A stretch of 64,000 nt of DNA from Hoeflea_A sp963921345 (GTDB lineage: Bacteria; Pseudomonadota; Alphaproteobacteria; Rhizobiales; Rhizobiaceae): contig OZ001229.2 of NCBI GenBank assembly GCA_963921345.3, forward strand, positions 248,001 to 312,000. Reading direction: 5' to 3'. Below, one piece after another: positions 50,002 to 59,520 of the stretch; the stretch's first letter is position 1; every line of letters starts with the position of its first letter. Under the pieces are notes generated by a model. The model saw only the letters and a list, made by a program, of their open reading frames with translations, was not told where the DNA came from and ran no database searches. Both the position numbers and the translations under genes were made by a program.

Positions 50002-50155
50002 GACAGGGTGCTGCAAGAGCGGATGCACCTCCCTAATATGCCACCGAGATACGAAAGTGTCTGAGACTTGCCCGAATTGTTGAAGTTAGACGCCAGAGTG
50101 CACCGTGAAAATTTAACTGTTTTCTCGAACGGTTGATCGAAAATTCCTCTGTCCC

Positions 50156-52276
50156 ATGACCCAGACCGTTATCGCCAGAACCTTTACGGACGCGCTTGCC
50201 AAGCTCACCAATGACGAGCAGAAGCAGGCCAAGCTGACGGTATACGAGTTGCAGACCAACCCGGACAATCCTGGGCTTCAATACCATCGCATCGAACGAT
50301 CTAAGGATCCCAATTTCTGGTCCGTGCGCGTCAATCGCGACCTGCGCATCATCGTTCACAAAATGGCAGGGGCAGGCGACACCACGACAATGGTCGCCTT
50401 TGTCGCCCATCACGATAACGCATATCGATGGGCGGAGCGTCGACGCATCGATGTTCATCCACGTACTGGCTCGGTGCAAATCGTTGAGGTTCGCGAACGG
50501 TTCGAAGAAGCGATCGTTCCCGAACCGAATTTAGTGCTGTCATCGGACGAACAATGCGATCGTCCGGTACTGGGTGGCCTGAAGCCTGACGATCTGCTGG
50601 ACATCGGCGTGCCACAGGACTGGATAAGGGACCTTCTTGAGGCCGGCGAAGGCCAATTTCTGACGCTGTGCGATCATATTCCCGACGAGGCAGCCGAGAA
50701 ATTGCTAGCCTACGCTGCTGACGGATTGCTGCCGGTCGATGCACCGGACATTCACAAAATGGCAATGCAAACCTTTGATCGGGAAAACCCCTATTCTCAT
50801 CCCGATGCCCAACGTCGCTTCAGAGTGCTTGAAAACATCGACGAACTGGAACGCGCATTCGCATTTCCGTGGGAGCGTTGGATGCTCTATCTGCACCCCG
50901 CGCAGCGCCAGGTGGCGGAGACAGAATTTGGCGGGCCTGCACGCGTTGCCGGTTCGGCCGGAACGGGCAAGACCATCGTCGCCCTGCACCGCGCGGCGCG
51001 CATTCTGAATGAAAACACGGATGCTCTGCTTCTGCTTGCAACATTCTCACGGCAGCTGGCGGTTTCACTGAAACGCAAACTCTGGCAATTGGTGGAGAGC
51101 GAGGACGCCCGCCGTCGAGCCACAGTTGCATCATTCGACGATATTGCCATTCAACTGTTTACCCTCAGCAATGGTTACGATCCTCGCCTCGCCCGCAAAG
51201 CCGATTTGGACATGGCCGTCGAAAAAGCGATTCGCGAAGAGGGTTCCCATGAATTCGACGCGCGCTTTGTTTCTGCCGAGTGGGATCATGTCGTGGATGC
51301 CTGGCAACTCGACAGCCTGGATGAATATGAAACCGTGCCGCGTATCGGCCGCAGGCAACGGCTCGGGCGAAAAAAGCGTGAAAGGCTGTGGCCGATTTTC
51401 GCCTCAGTGCACCGCAGACTGAAGTCTCAAAATCGCTTGACTATGGCGATGGTGAAAAATGAAGTTGCCAAGCATTGTGCCATGCCGGGCAACACTGGAT
51501 TTTCTCATGTCGTTGTCGACGAGGCTCAGGACCTGTCAGTGGCCGATCTGCGCATGTTCGCGTCAATCAGCGGCGCCGGCAGGGACAGCCTGTTCTTTGC
51601 TGGCGACCTCGGCCAACGCATTTTTCAGGAACCGTTTTCCTGGAAAAAACTCGGCATTGATGTTCGCGGTCGCTCAAGAACACTCACGGTGAATTACAGG
51701 ACTTCCCACCAGATCCGCGCTCGAGTGGATCGACTTTTACCATCAGTTTTGCGTGATGTTGACGACATCGAGGATGCGCGTAGTGGTACTGTTTCAGTAT
51801 TTAATGGTCCTTCCCCGCGAATTTGCGTCCACGCCTCCGCTCAAGCCGAGGCAACCGCATGTCGGGAAGTCCTGACAGCTTGGTTGGAAGAACAGATCCA
51901 ACCCGAAGAAATCGGAATATTCTGCCGTGACGAAAGCCAGGTGTCCGGCATCCAGAAGATCGTTCAAGCAACTGGATTGAAGTCCAACAGTCTTCTGCGT
52001 AGCGGCGAACCGGATTTCTCATTTGCGCAAAACCAAGTGGCGATTGGTACTATGCATCTCGCAAAGGGTCTTGAGTTCCGCGCTGTTGCGATTATCGGAT
52101 GTAACGATGCCATGCTTCCTCTCGAATCTCGCCTGGAACTCGCGCGCGACGTCAATGAACTCAATTCCATGATCGAAACAGAGCGCCACCTGCTCTACGT
52201 GTCTGCGACGAGAGCACGCGAGCGATTGTTCATTTCAGCTGTCGAGCCGGCCTCCGAGTTTTTGGCGGATATTTGA
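50156..52276 (+). CDS. RelE-like/UvrD helicase fusion
   Basis: 706 residues; ATG at 50156. Residues 1-95 form a RelE/ParE-like domain (FTDALAKLTNDEQKQAKLTV, NPGLQYHRIERSKDPNFWSV-like core, VNRDLRIIVHKMAG). An SF1 helicase follows after ~150 linker residues: Walker A VAGSAGTGKTIVALHRAARI (about 262-281), Walker B HVVVDEAQDLSVADLRMFAS, motif III FFAGDLGQRIFQEPFSW, motif V TMHLAKGLEFRAVAII, motif VI LLYVSATRARERLFI. No nuclease domain is seen. Position after res-mod in the same direction suggests an accessory role in that restriction system. The RelE-like part could be an RNase or only a binding domain. Confidence 0.85.
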   Translation: MTQTVIARTFTDALAKLTNDEQKQAKLTVYELQTNPDNPGLQYHRIERSKDPNFWSVRVNRDLRIIVHKMAGAGDTTTMVAFVAHHDNAYRWAERRRIDVHPRTGSVQIVEVRERFEEAIVPEPNLVLSSDEQCDRPVLGGLKPDDLLDIGVPQDWIRDLLEAGEGQFLTLCDHIPDEAAEKLLAYAADGLLPVDAPDIHKMAMQTFDRENPYSHPDAQRRFRVLENIDELERAFAFPWERWMLYLHPAQRQVAETEFGGPARVAGSAGTGKTIVALHRAARILNENTDALLLLATFSRQLAVSLKRKLWQLVESEDARRRATVASFDDIAIQLFTLSNGYDPRLARKADLDMAVEKAIREEGSHEFDARFVSAEWDHVVDAWQLDSLDEYETVPRIGRRQRLGRKKRERLWPIFASVHRRLKSQNRLTMAMVKNEVAKHCAMPGNTGFSHVVVDEAQDLSVADLRMFASISGAGRDSLFFAGDLGQRIFQEPFSWKKLGIDVRGRSRTLTVNYRTSHQIRARVDRLLPSVLRDVDDIEDARSGTVSVFNGPSPRICVHASAQAEATACREVLTAWLEEQIQPEEIGIFCRDESQVSGIQKIVQATGLKSNSLLRSGEPDFSFAQNQVAIGTMHLAKGLEFRAVAIIGCNDAMLPLESRLELARDVNELNSMIETERHLLYVSATRARERLFISAVEPASEFLADI

Positions 52277-52523
52277 TTGGTCGTTTGCGCCACACCTGCA
52301 TATGCGGGGCTATTCCTGCAACACTTGATGGAGCAAGACCGTCCAGAAGCCTCTGGCGGCCTTTCCAAGAACAACAGTGGACCCCTACCGGCCCGATCAA
52401 GGCTTCCCAAAGAATATTACGTCTTGGCGCCTTGGCGCCAGCCTGTCGATTGACAGCATTCATACTCAACTATAGCCTGTATCTTGTTATTGTCTGCATC
52501 ATAAATATAGAAAGCATTGCAAC

Positions 52524-53486
52524 ATGAAAACTTGCATCTGGTTTGCTGCGGTGTTGTCTTTTATTTGCTCAACCGCCGTGGCTTCGCCACGCGACGACAC
52601 GTGTCAGGCCCTTGTCGATGACAGGTCCAAAAACGGCCTCTATGCGGTCCTTGAAAATGGGGATACCGAGCGATTGAGATCGCAAGGGCGGAATCGAATC
52701 GATTACCTGGCCCTCGATTATTTTCTTTATGTGTTCAACAAGAATAGCCGATTCAACCCGTCTGGGCCCGGGACCGATGTTGTCGTGGCAAAGACGCAGA
52801 CAGTTGCGAACTCAAAGCGTGCGAACAAGGTGCTCGTTCGCAGGACCCGGTTTCCGGATATCTGCAGAAACAAACAGAACCTGTTCAATTTTCCGGATGG
52901 ACAAAAGCTGGTCGCATTGGATCTATATGTCAAACACCACGGGCAGCGGTACCGGTCGCGGGACCGGAATTTCTCCAATCGGCTCCGAAACCGGTTCCAT
53001 TTCAAGGTGACAACACGCGATAACAGGCCGACATGCATCTGGACCGATGGGTGGGGCGAGAAAACCGCCAACGGCCGGACAACCGACACCGTGGCGGCCG
53101 AAGTCATCTCGGAAATGTTCAGCTTCGAAGAAGTCAACCTGGGCGTTGCGCTTGCCAACCGGTTCAACGTCGTGACATCGACGCTGGCAGAGGGCGCCGA
53201 ACCTGCCGAGAATCCAAACCGACTGCAAAACGAATACAGTTCTCTCGAAACCAGCCTGATTTGGGTGGAAAAGGCCCGGACCAGAAAAAAGGGCTGCTTT
53301 TTCATCGAGAAGCCACAATCCACGCATAGAGGTTTTTTGGGTTTTGGCAGCAATTCTGACTGGGACCCTACAACGACTTGGCTTGTTATCGAAAGATGGC
53401 AAACCAAGTCAAAACACCATGACATAATCAATAACAAGAAAGCAAAAATACGCTATCTTTTGCGTTGGCAAAAGGTTCATGATTAA
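52524..53486 (+). CDS. Secreted hypothetical protein
   Basis: 320 residues with a clear signal peptide (KTCIWFAAVLSFICSTAVAS, cleavage near SPRDD). The mature part is basic, with Cys in DDTCQALVDDR, FPDICRNKQ, RPTCIWTDGWG and KKGCFFIEKP that could form two disulfides. The family is not recognised. Base composition is lower in GC than the flanks, as if recently acquired. It overlaps the next gene by 8 bases, so the two are a unit acting in the envelope. Confidence 0.65.
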   Translation: MKTCIWFAAVLSFICSTAVASPRDDTCQALVDDRSKNGLYAVLENGDTERLRSQGRNRIDYLALDYFLYVFNKNSRFNPSGPGTDVVVAKTQTVANSKRANKVLVRRTRFPDICRNKQNLFNFPDGQKLVALDLYVKHHGQRYRSRDRNFSNRLRNRFHFKVTTRDNRPTCIWTDGWGEKTANGRTTDTVAAEVISEMFSFEEVNLGVALANRFNVVTSTLAEGAEPAENPNRLQNEYSSLETSLIWVEKARTRKKGCFFIEKPQSTHRGFLGFGSNSDWDPTTTWLVIERWQTKSKHHDIINNKKAKIRYLLRWQKVHD

Positions 53487-54210
53487 TCAGTTATTAAAGG
53501 ATATAATGGACTCTATTCCACACTTTTGGGATATGGTTTCAGAGGCGAAACTACCTGTGTCTGAGCGAGAAAAAACGATAACTGGGTTTGACGATGTCTT
53601 GGCTGGCGTCCTGATCATCATGGTCCCGCTGCAGTTTTGTTTTGTCTATCTCGCGCCGCGCACCGATTTCAGCTTTGGCGCGGCGGCGACCGCTATCGGT
53701 TTAACTGTTCTGCTGGCGCTCTTTGCCCTTGGCGGACTTGCACGCCTTGTTTCGCGACAGGATGATGTGGACCGAATCTATCAGGGATGGGTCGCCGCAG
53801 TTTTCACCGGATGGTTTACCGCAACGGGCCTGATCACCCTATCGATTTATTTCGCGCCCACAATACTAGGTTGGATGGGGTGTACCGGCAGGACATCGGG
53901 AGATCTGTTTACCGCTTGGAGCGGTAATGACCTCCAGCCTAATTTCTTCGGATGGTTGTTGTTTTTCGGCTATTCCGTGGCCGCGATGCTTGTACTGTTC
54001 GCGATGAGGACCATCGTCGGAGCGGTCCGCATGCGACGAGGTGCGGATATGCCGTCAAATGCGCAGCCCGATATCGGAGATGGAAGAGACGACAGCAGAC
54101 CGTTAAAGCTGCCGGTCAGGGCGATTGGCTCCTACGTGTTTTGTGCATTTCTAGTTTCCCTCCTGGTTTGGTTCAACTACTTTCTGCTTGCTGGCGGGTC
54201 CCAGCTTTAA
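53479..54210 (+). CDS. Multi-spanning membrane protein coupled to the secreted protein
   Basis: 243 residues with about five membrane helices: VLAGVLIIMVPLQFCFVYLA, AAATAIGLTVLLALFALGGL, AVFTGWFTATGLITLSIYFA, GWLLFFGYSVAAMLVLFAMR and SYVFCAFLVSLLVWFNYFLL. No catalytic motif is visible and the family is not recognised. Start at 53479, overlapping the secreted protein gene. A membrane anchor or export partner for that protein is an inference. Confidence 0.65.
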   Translation: MINQLLKDIMDSIPHFWDMVSEAKLPVSEREKTITGFDDVLAGVLIIMVPLQFCFVYLAPRTDFSFGAAATAIGLTVLLALFALGGLARLVSRQDDVDRIYQGWVAAVFTGWFTATGLITLSIYFAPTILGWMGCTGRTSGDLFTAWSGNDLQPNFFGWLLFFGYSVAAMLVLFAMRTIVGAVRMRRGADMPSNAQPDIGDGRDDSRPLKLPVRAIGSYVFCAFLVSLLVWFNYFLLAGGSQL

Positions 54211-54244
54211 AGCCAGGACTCTTGACAGATAGTCGGCCGTGATT

Positions 54245-54437
54245 TTACGCAGCTTGGACGTTTCGCGCGGATCCGATCGTCGGGGTCGCCCGCAGAGCGA
54301 TGAGACCGGCACCCTGTTTTAACGTCATAGCCAACATCCAAAGCCAGATCTGAAGCAAAAGAAGCCGGAGCCACCGGGCAAGCAGGCGCATATTGTGCCC
54401 GGCGGCACACAGGATGACGTTGGGCGCTTTACCGGGT
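54245..54437 (-). pseudogene. Transposase C-terminal remnant (IS5/IS1182-like)
   Basis: In reverse: KAPNVILCAAGHNMRLLARW, LRLLLLQIWLWMLAM, ending at a TAA at 54245. The NxxLCAAGxNxRLLxRWLRLLL pattern is the C-terminus of IS5/IS1182-type transposases. No start and no catalytic part are present. Confidence 0.6.
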
Positions 54438-54522
54438 AGTGTCTAGAATCTTTCGCACTTTCGGTCATGCGATGGCGGCTCCGGTGCGTTGAAGTTTCAT
54501 CTCGCGTAGCGGATCCATATTC

Positions 54523-54989
54523 ATGTACTTTCGCGACCTGTTGCGCGTGCGCAAAACCGACCGCCTTCGCAGGCTGATCGAGCAGACGGCCGCAAAAACC
54601 GGCCAGGAGATCAATCTTTCCGAGCTTTCCAGCCTGCTCGGCATCAAGCGGGATACGGTCGACACTTATATCGACGTGCTCACCCGGCTATCGCTGGTCG
54701 TCAGGCTTGGCGCATGGACTTCGGGCTCTATCACTGGCACAGTGCCGATCGGCCGGAAATCGATATCCTCGCCGAGGTCAGCGGCGGCCTGGTCGGCATG
54801 GAGGTCAAGTGTGCCGTGACGATCGACGACAGCGATTTCCGTCACCTGAAGTGGTTCGCGAGAGAGGGGCCCGGCAAGACACGACGATTCACCGGGATCG
54901 TGATTTATCTGGGCGAGCGCACGCTGAGCTTCGGCAACCGTTTGTTCGCACTGCCGGCAAGTTTGTTGTGGTCACGGTTGGATCTATAG
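54523..54989 (+). pseudogene. AAA_14/DUF4143 ATPase C-terminal remnant
   Basis: TDRLRRLIEQTAAKTGQEIN, LSELSSLLGIKRDTVDTYID and VLTRLSLVVRLGAW match the DUF4143 winged-helix part of AAA_14 ATPases. In a second frame, joined near 54714, come FGLYHWHSADRPEIDILAEV and GGLVGMEVKCAVTIDDSDFR (a PD-(D/E)XK-like tail). The N-terminal ATPase is missing and an internal stretch is deleted, so it is non-functional. Confidence 0.75.
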
Positions 54990-55259
54990 AAGACAAAGAA
55001 AACTGCCGCGGCCGAAAACGAGTGCACGGATCGCAATGCTTGATCCCGGTGCTCACGATGTTCAACGGCATTGATACTCCAAGTGATTTTGCGGCCGCAA
55101 ACCTGCCGCTCTCGGCGGTCATGATGCGCCTTCGACCTTATTGATGCCGCCAACGCCGGTCGCAACGGCAATCCCGTTCCGACAGGCTGATCCACCGCTG
55201 TTACAGTTTGGCGTGGGGCGACGGCATGGACTGAACGGTCCGGAAGGGAGCATGTCGTC

Positions 55260-55631
55260 ATGGTCCGGAACGGGCAGCGGATGTTGGCAGCGCTGTTGTT
55301 ATTGTGCGGTCTTTGCGTGATGGTGTTTCTCGGCCGCGCTCCGGGCGCATTTGTCGGCGCCGGCTTCGCGTTTCTTGCCTTCGTTGCGACGCTTGGCTCG
55401 GCCGTCATGCAGTTCGTTATGCTGGCACTGCTGTGCTGTGTCGGCATCGGCATCACCCTCCACGTCGGCGCGACGCCTGCTTTCGTGATGGATGAGCTTT
55501 CGCAGTTGTGGCGCGGTCAGGACAGAATGGCCCTGTTCCTGTCGCCCTGGCCGGACGGTCGGTTTCGGCCTTCTGGGCGCTGGCATATGCGCTTTGGCGT
55601 TGGCCGCCCTTTCGCGACGGGGCAAAAGTGA
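55260..55631 (+). CDS. Small membrane protein, tail possibly frameshifted
   Basis: 123 residues with two to three hydrophobic helices (MLAALLLLCGLCVMVFLGRA, GAFVGAGFAFLAFVATLGSA, FVMLALLCCVGIGITLHVGA). The last ~35 residues (PWPDGRFRPSGRWHMRFGVG) look out of frame. An alternative frame, 55508-55723, gives SAFWALAYALWRWPPFRDGA and a charged helix, so a one-base shift near 55540 is likely. Family not recognised. Confidence 0.45.
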   Translation: MVRNGQRMLAALLLLCGLCVMVFLGRAPGAFVGAGFAFLAFVATLGSAVMQFVMLALLCCVGIGITLHVGATPAFVMDELSQLWRGQDRMALFLSPWPDGRFRPSGRWHMRFGVGRPFATGQK

Positions 55632-55817
55632 TCGCTTCTGAAGCGGCCCAAGTAGAGTGTGAAATGGCGCGCGCTTACGAGCGTTTTATGGTTTCCCGGC
55701 AACAGACAGCGCACCCGGTGTGACAGTATCTTTCATGGTCGCACTCGTCCCTTCGTGACCTCCAAGTATGGCGTTAAAATGCTTGTGGCGTTTATTCCCG
55801 AACACCCGCCACAGCAT

Positions 55818-56078
55818 CTACCGGGACCAGACCAGCACGTAGCCGCGTCTGATCTTGGCGTTGCGTATCCGCCCGATCACATCGAGAGCTTCGCCGGGCC
55901 CGGAAACGATGTCGAGACGTCTGTGGCCCGTTGTGCCGATCCGCCCCCAGGAACGAACGACCGCCCACTCGCCGAACAGTGTGTGATCGATGGTAAGCGC
56001 GTAGAAGCGCCACACGTTGTCCTCCGGATCAATGCGCCGCAGCCGCACTTCCGTCGGGAAAAGGGTCTTCTGCTCCAT
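55818..56078 (-). CDS. WGR-domain protein
   Basis: 86 residues from the ATG at 56078 (MEQKTLFPTEVRLRRIDPED). It contains the WGR signature: NVWRFYALTIDHTLFGEWAV, VRSWGRIGTTGHRRLDIVSG. WGR domains bind DNA or nucleic acids in PARPs and bacterial regulators; free-standing copies are common on rhizobial plasmids, function unknown. Oriented away from mutS. Confidence 0.85.
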   Translation of the reverse strand: MEQKTLFPTEVRLRRIDPEDNVWRFYALTIDHTLFGEWAVVRSWGRIGTTGHRRLDIVSGPGEALDVIGRIRNAKIRRGYVLVWSR

Positions 56079-56308
56079 TGCTGTCCGGAAAAGCTTCACC
56101 TCCTCCCATGTCCACCAGCCGCTGGGGCAACCTGGCAGGTCTCCTCCAGTTCTGTTTGGGCCGACATTACCCGAGCGGGCTGTGGCTTGTCATCAACGCC
56201 AGCAACCTGAACGGCTGGCCGGTTCTGACCGGTTCTGGCCGGTATCGTGAACCGGCAGGAATATGCTATGCCGTGAACAGCAATCGTCTTGCAAGCAAGG
56301 GTGTTCCC

Positions 56309-56587
56309 ATGAACGTCAATCCGTTGTCGCCTGAACAGCTACGCATTGCCGCACAGATCGATTCCGAGGTTGCCAGACTTCTGAAGCAGGGCGGTGACGA
56401 AGCCTTGTTTGTTGGCGTGCATCCGCTGATGCAGCGCTTCAAGCCCATGCTGGATACGGCAAAACCTGGGGAGTTGGACCGACTTTGTTCCATCTATCCC
56501 GACTTCGCTCATTTTGCGCGGCTCCTGGATTCCATGTCGCAAGCCATTGCCGGTGGCACGTTCGATGACATGCTCGGGCGCGGGTAG
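56309..56587 (+). CDS. Hypothetical protein upstream of mutS
   Basis: 92 residues from the ATG at 56309 (AGCAAGGGTG upstream), a helical soluble protein (SPEQLRIAAQIDSEVARLLK, LCSIYPDFAHFARLLDSMSQ). Family not recognised. It ends 35 bases before mutS in the same direction, so the two may be co-transcribed. Confidence 0.6.
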   Translation: MNVNPLSPEQLRIAAQIDSEVARLLKQGGDEALFVGVHPLMQRFKPMLDTAKPGELDRLCSIYPDFAHFARLLDSMSQAIAGGTFDDMLGRG

Positions 56588-56622
56588 GCTGGTGTGAACG
56601 GGTATCCGTCAAGTCTTTCTCG

Positions 56623-59454
56623 ATGATGCAGAAGCCAGGCACCTCCAATCAGGAAGCACACCCGCCGCTGGAGAACGATGCGGGTTCCCGCCTTGACAGA
56701 CTGACCTCGTCCGAAAGCCTGGCTGCGGCGACGCCTGTGATGGCACAGTATCTGGACGTCAAGGCTACCCATCCGGACGACCTGGTGTTTTTCCAGATGG
56801 GTGATTTCTACGAGCTGTTCTTCGACGACGCGGTGAAAGCCGCGCAGGAGTTGGGCATCACACTGAGCAAGCGCGGCCAGCACATGGGCGAGGACGTTCC
56901 CATGAGCGGCGTTCCGGTGCAGACCGTCGACGATTATCTGCGCACGCTGATCGAAAAGGGCCATAGCGTTGCCATCTGCGATCAGACCGAGGATCCGGCG
57001 GCGGCGCGCAAGCGCGGGTCCAAAGCGGTTATACGGCGTGAGGTCACCCGGCTGGTGACGCGCGGTACGGTGACCGAGGACAAGCTGCTGACACCGTCAC
57101 GGTCGAACTACCTGATGGCGCTGGCACAGGTGAGGGGCGATACAGGCAATCACCGAAAGTCGCCCGGCGGCCTGGCGCTGGCCTGGGTGGATATCTCCAC
57201 CGGCACCTTCCGCCTGGCCGAAACGGACGCCGGGCGGCTGGTGGCCGACGTGATGCGGCTGGACCCGCAGGAACTGATCGTTGCCGACAGCGTGTTTCAC
57301 GACGAGACCCTGCGACCCGGGTTCGACCAGCTTGGTGCGATTGTCCGGCCGCAGCCGACGGTGCTGTTCGACAGCGGCAGCGCCGAGGGACGGCTGGCGC
57401 GGTTCTTCGGGGTCACGACGCTCGACGGCTTTGGCGCGTTTTCGCGGGCCGAACTGGCGGCGGCCGCCGCCGTTGTCGCCTATGTCGACAAGACCCAACT
57501 GGCCGGCCGACCGCTGCTGTCGCGGCCCGAACGGGAAAGCGGCGGCTCGACGCTGTTCATCGATGCGGCGACGCGGACCAATCTGGAACTGATGAAAACC
57601 CTGTCGGGCGATCGCGACGGCGGTTTGCTGAAGACCATTGACCGCACCGTGACGGGCGGCGGCGCACGCTTGCTGGCGGAGCGGCTGACGTCGCCATTGA
57701 CCGATCCCGACGGTATCAACCATCGGCTCGATGCCGTCTCCTGGTTTCTCGCCGACACGGCGCTTGCCGACGCAACGCGGAAAGTCCTGCGCGGTTCCGC
57801 CGACATGCCGCGGGCGCTGTCGCGCCTGGCGCTCGGCCGCGGCGGGCCGCGCGATCTCGGCATCATCTATCAGGGCTTCGAGGCGGCCGGCATGCTGGCC
57901 AATCTGTTGGTCGGCAAGGACGCGCCCGCCGAAATCGCCGGGGCGGTCACCGACCTGCGGGCGCTGCCGGAACCGGTCGGCCTCCTGCTGGAGGAAACGC
58001 TGGCCGAGGACCTGCCGCTGGTGCGGCGCGACGGCGGCTTCGTGCGCTCCGGACATCACGAGGAACTCGACGCGATGCGGACCCTGCGAGACGAGTCGCG
58101 CAAGGTCATTGCCGGGTTGCAACAACACTATGCCAACGAGACCGGCATCAAGTCGTTGAAGATCAGGCACAACAACGTGCTCGGCTATTTCATCGAGGTG
58201 ACCGCCAACCGAGCTGCGACCCTGACCGGCAGCGACGAGGCCCGGGCGCAGTTCATCCACCGCCAGACCACGGCCAGTCTCATGCGCTTCACCACCACGG
58301 AACTGGCGGATCTGGAAAGCCGCATTGCCAATGCCGCCAACCGGGCGCTGACCATCGAACTGGGGATATTCGACACGCTGGCGCAGACGGTTACAGAAGC
58401 GGCGGACCCGATCAGGCGCGCCGCGCGGGCTATTGCCCTGATCGATGTCTCGGCAGCACTTGCCCGGCTTGCCGATCAACAGGCCTATTGCCGCCCGGTG
58501 GTGGACAAGTCGACCCGCTTCAGAATTGTCGGCGGCCGCCATCCGGTGGTCGAACTGGCGCTGCGCAATCAGGCGGAAAGCCCGTTCGTCGCCAACGATT
58601 GCGACCTGTCGCCGTCCGAGGGTGCCAAGGAAGGCGCCATCTGGCTGCTCACCGGGCCCAACATGGGCGGCAAGTCGACCTTCCTGCGCCAGAACGCGCT
58701 GATCGCCATCCTGGCGCAGACGGGGTCCTTCGTGCCGGCCGGCAGCGCCGAAATCGGTGTTGTCGACCGGCTGTTTTCCCGCGTCGGCGCGTCCGACGAC
58801 CTTGCGCGCGGCCGCTCGACCTTCATGGTCGAGATGGTCGAGACGGCGGCAATCCTCAACCAGGCCAGCGAACGCTCGCTGGTCATCCTCGACGAAATCG
58901 GCCGCGGCACGGCCACCTTCGACGGGCTGTCCATCGCCTGGGCGGCGGTCGAGCACCTGCACGAGGTCAATCGCTGTCGCGGCCTGTTCGCCACCCACTT
59001 TCACGAGTTGACAGTGCTGTCGGAAAAGCTGCCGCGACTGGCCAATGCCACCATGCGGGTGAAGGAATGGGAGGGCGACGTCATCTTCCTGCACGAGGTC
59101 GGCCCCGGCGCCGCCGACCGTTCCTACGGCATCCAGGTGGCGCGCTTGGCCGGCCTGCCGGCATCGGTGGTGGCGCGTGCCCGCGCGGTGCTCAACCAAT
59201 TGGAAGAGAGCGAGCGTCAGAGCCCTGGCCGGCAACTGATCGACGGCCTGCCTCTGTTTTCGGCCGAGGTCGAGCGCAAATCCGTTTCCCGCACCAGTCC
59301 CTCGGAGATCGAGGCCGAACTGGCTGCCCTCGATCCGGACGACATGACCGCGCGCGAGGCCCTCGAGGCGCTCTACGCGCTGCGAGCAAAGCTGCTCCAT
59401 ATGCAGGAACGAAACAGCGACCGGAAGCAGGGTGGCGCCCAACACAATATGTGA
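56623..59454 (+). CDS. mutS: DNA mismatch repair protein MutS
   Basis: 943 residues, full length. The mismatch-recognition Phe-x-Glu is in FFQMGDFYELFFDDAVKAAQ (F62, E64). The core and clamp domains follow, and then the ATPase with Walker A LTGPNMGGKSTFLRQ (about 676-690), GRSTFMVEMVETAAILN, and Walker B LVILDEIGRGTATFDG. The C-terminal ALALDPDDMTAREALEALY-like helices are present, so the beta-clamp/tetramer region is kept. No clear SD precedes the ATG. It binds mismatches and recruits MutL. The neighbours expected in Rhizobiales chromosomes (such as glnD) are absent, and accessory genes lie on both sides. Confidence 0.95.
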   Translation: MMQKPGTSNQEAHPPLENDAGSRLDRLTSSESLAAATPVMAQYLDVKATHPDDLVFFQMGDFYELFFDDAVKAAQELGITLSKRGQHMGEDVPMSGVPVQTVDDYLRTLIEKGHSVAICDQTEDPAAARKRGSKAVIRREVTRLVTRGTVTEDKLLTPSRSNYLMALAQVRGDTGNHRKSPGGLALAWVDISTGTFRLAETDAGRLVADVMRLDPQELIVADSVFHDETLRPGFDQLGAIVRPQPTVLFDSGSAEGRLARFFGVTTLDGFGAFSRAELAAAAAVVAYVDKTQLAGRPLLSRPERESGGSTLFIDAATRTNLELMKTLSGDRDGGLLKTIDRTVTGGGARLLAERLTSPLTDPDGINHRLDAVSWFLADTALADATRKVLRGSADMPRALSRLALGRGGPRDLGIIYQGFEAAGMLANLLVGKDAPAEIAGAVTDLRALPEPVGLLLEETLAEDLPLVRRDGGFVRSGHHEELDAMRTLRDESRKVIAGLQQHYANETGIKSLKIRHNNVLGYFIEVTANRAATLTGSDEARAQFIHRQTTASLMRFTTTELADLESRIANAANRALTIELGIFDTLAQTVTEAADPIRRAARAIALIDVSAALARLADQQAYCRPVVDKSTRFRIVGGRHPVVELALRNQAESPFVANDCDLSPSEGAKEGAIWLLTGPNMGGKSTFLRQNALIAILAQTGSFVPAGSAEIGVVDRLFSRVGASDDLARGRSTFMVEMVETAAILNQASERSLVILDEIGRGTATFDGLSIAWAAVEHLHEVNRCRGLFATHFHELTVLSEKLPRLANATMRVKEWEGDVIFLHEVGPGAADRSYGIQVARLAGLPASVVARARAVLNQLEESERQSPGRQLIDGLPLFSAEVERKSVSRTSPSEIEAELAALDPDDMTAREALEALYALRAKLLHMQERNSDRKQGGAQHNM

Positions 59455-59470
59455 GGACACGAAGTGCCAT

Positions 59471-59520
59471 TGGCCAAGTGTTTGGTGCGGCAAAAGCCCT
59501 TGTTACCAAACCCTTGGCCA
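59471..59520. repeat. 16-bp inverted repeat after mutS
   Basis: TGGCCAAGTGTTTGGT (59471-59486) and ACCAAACCCTTGGCCA (59505-59520): 15 of 16 pairs, 18-base loop, no T-run. It begins 16 bases after the mutS stop, so a 3' mRNA hairpin is likely. Confidence 0.6.

Noticed and set aside
57097..59493. 798-codon open frame antisense to mutS
   Set aside because: It mirrors the high-GC mutS codons, has no recognisable domain, and mutS is unambiguous.
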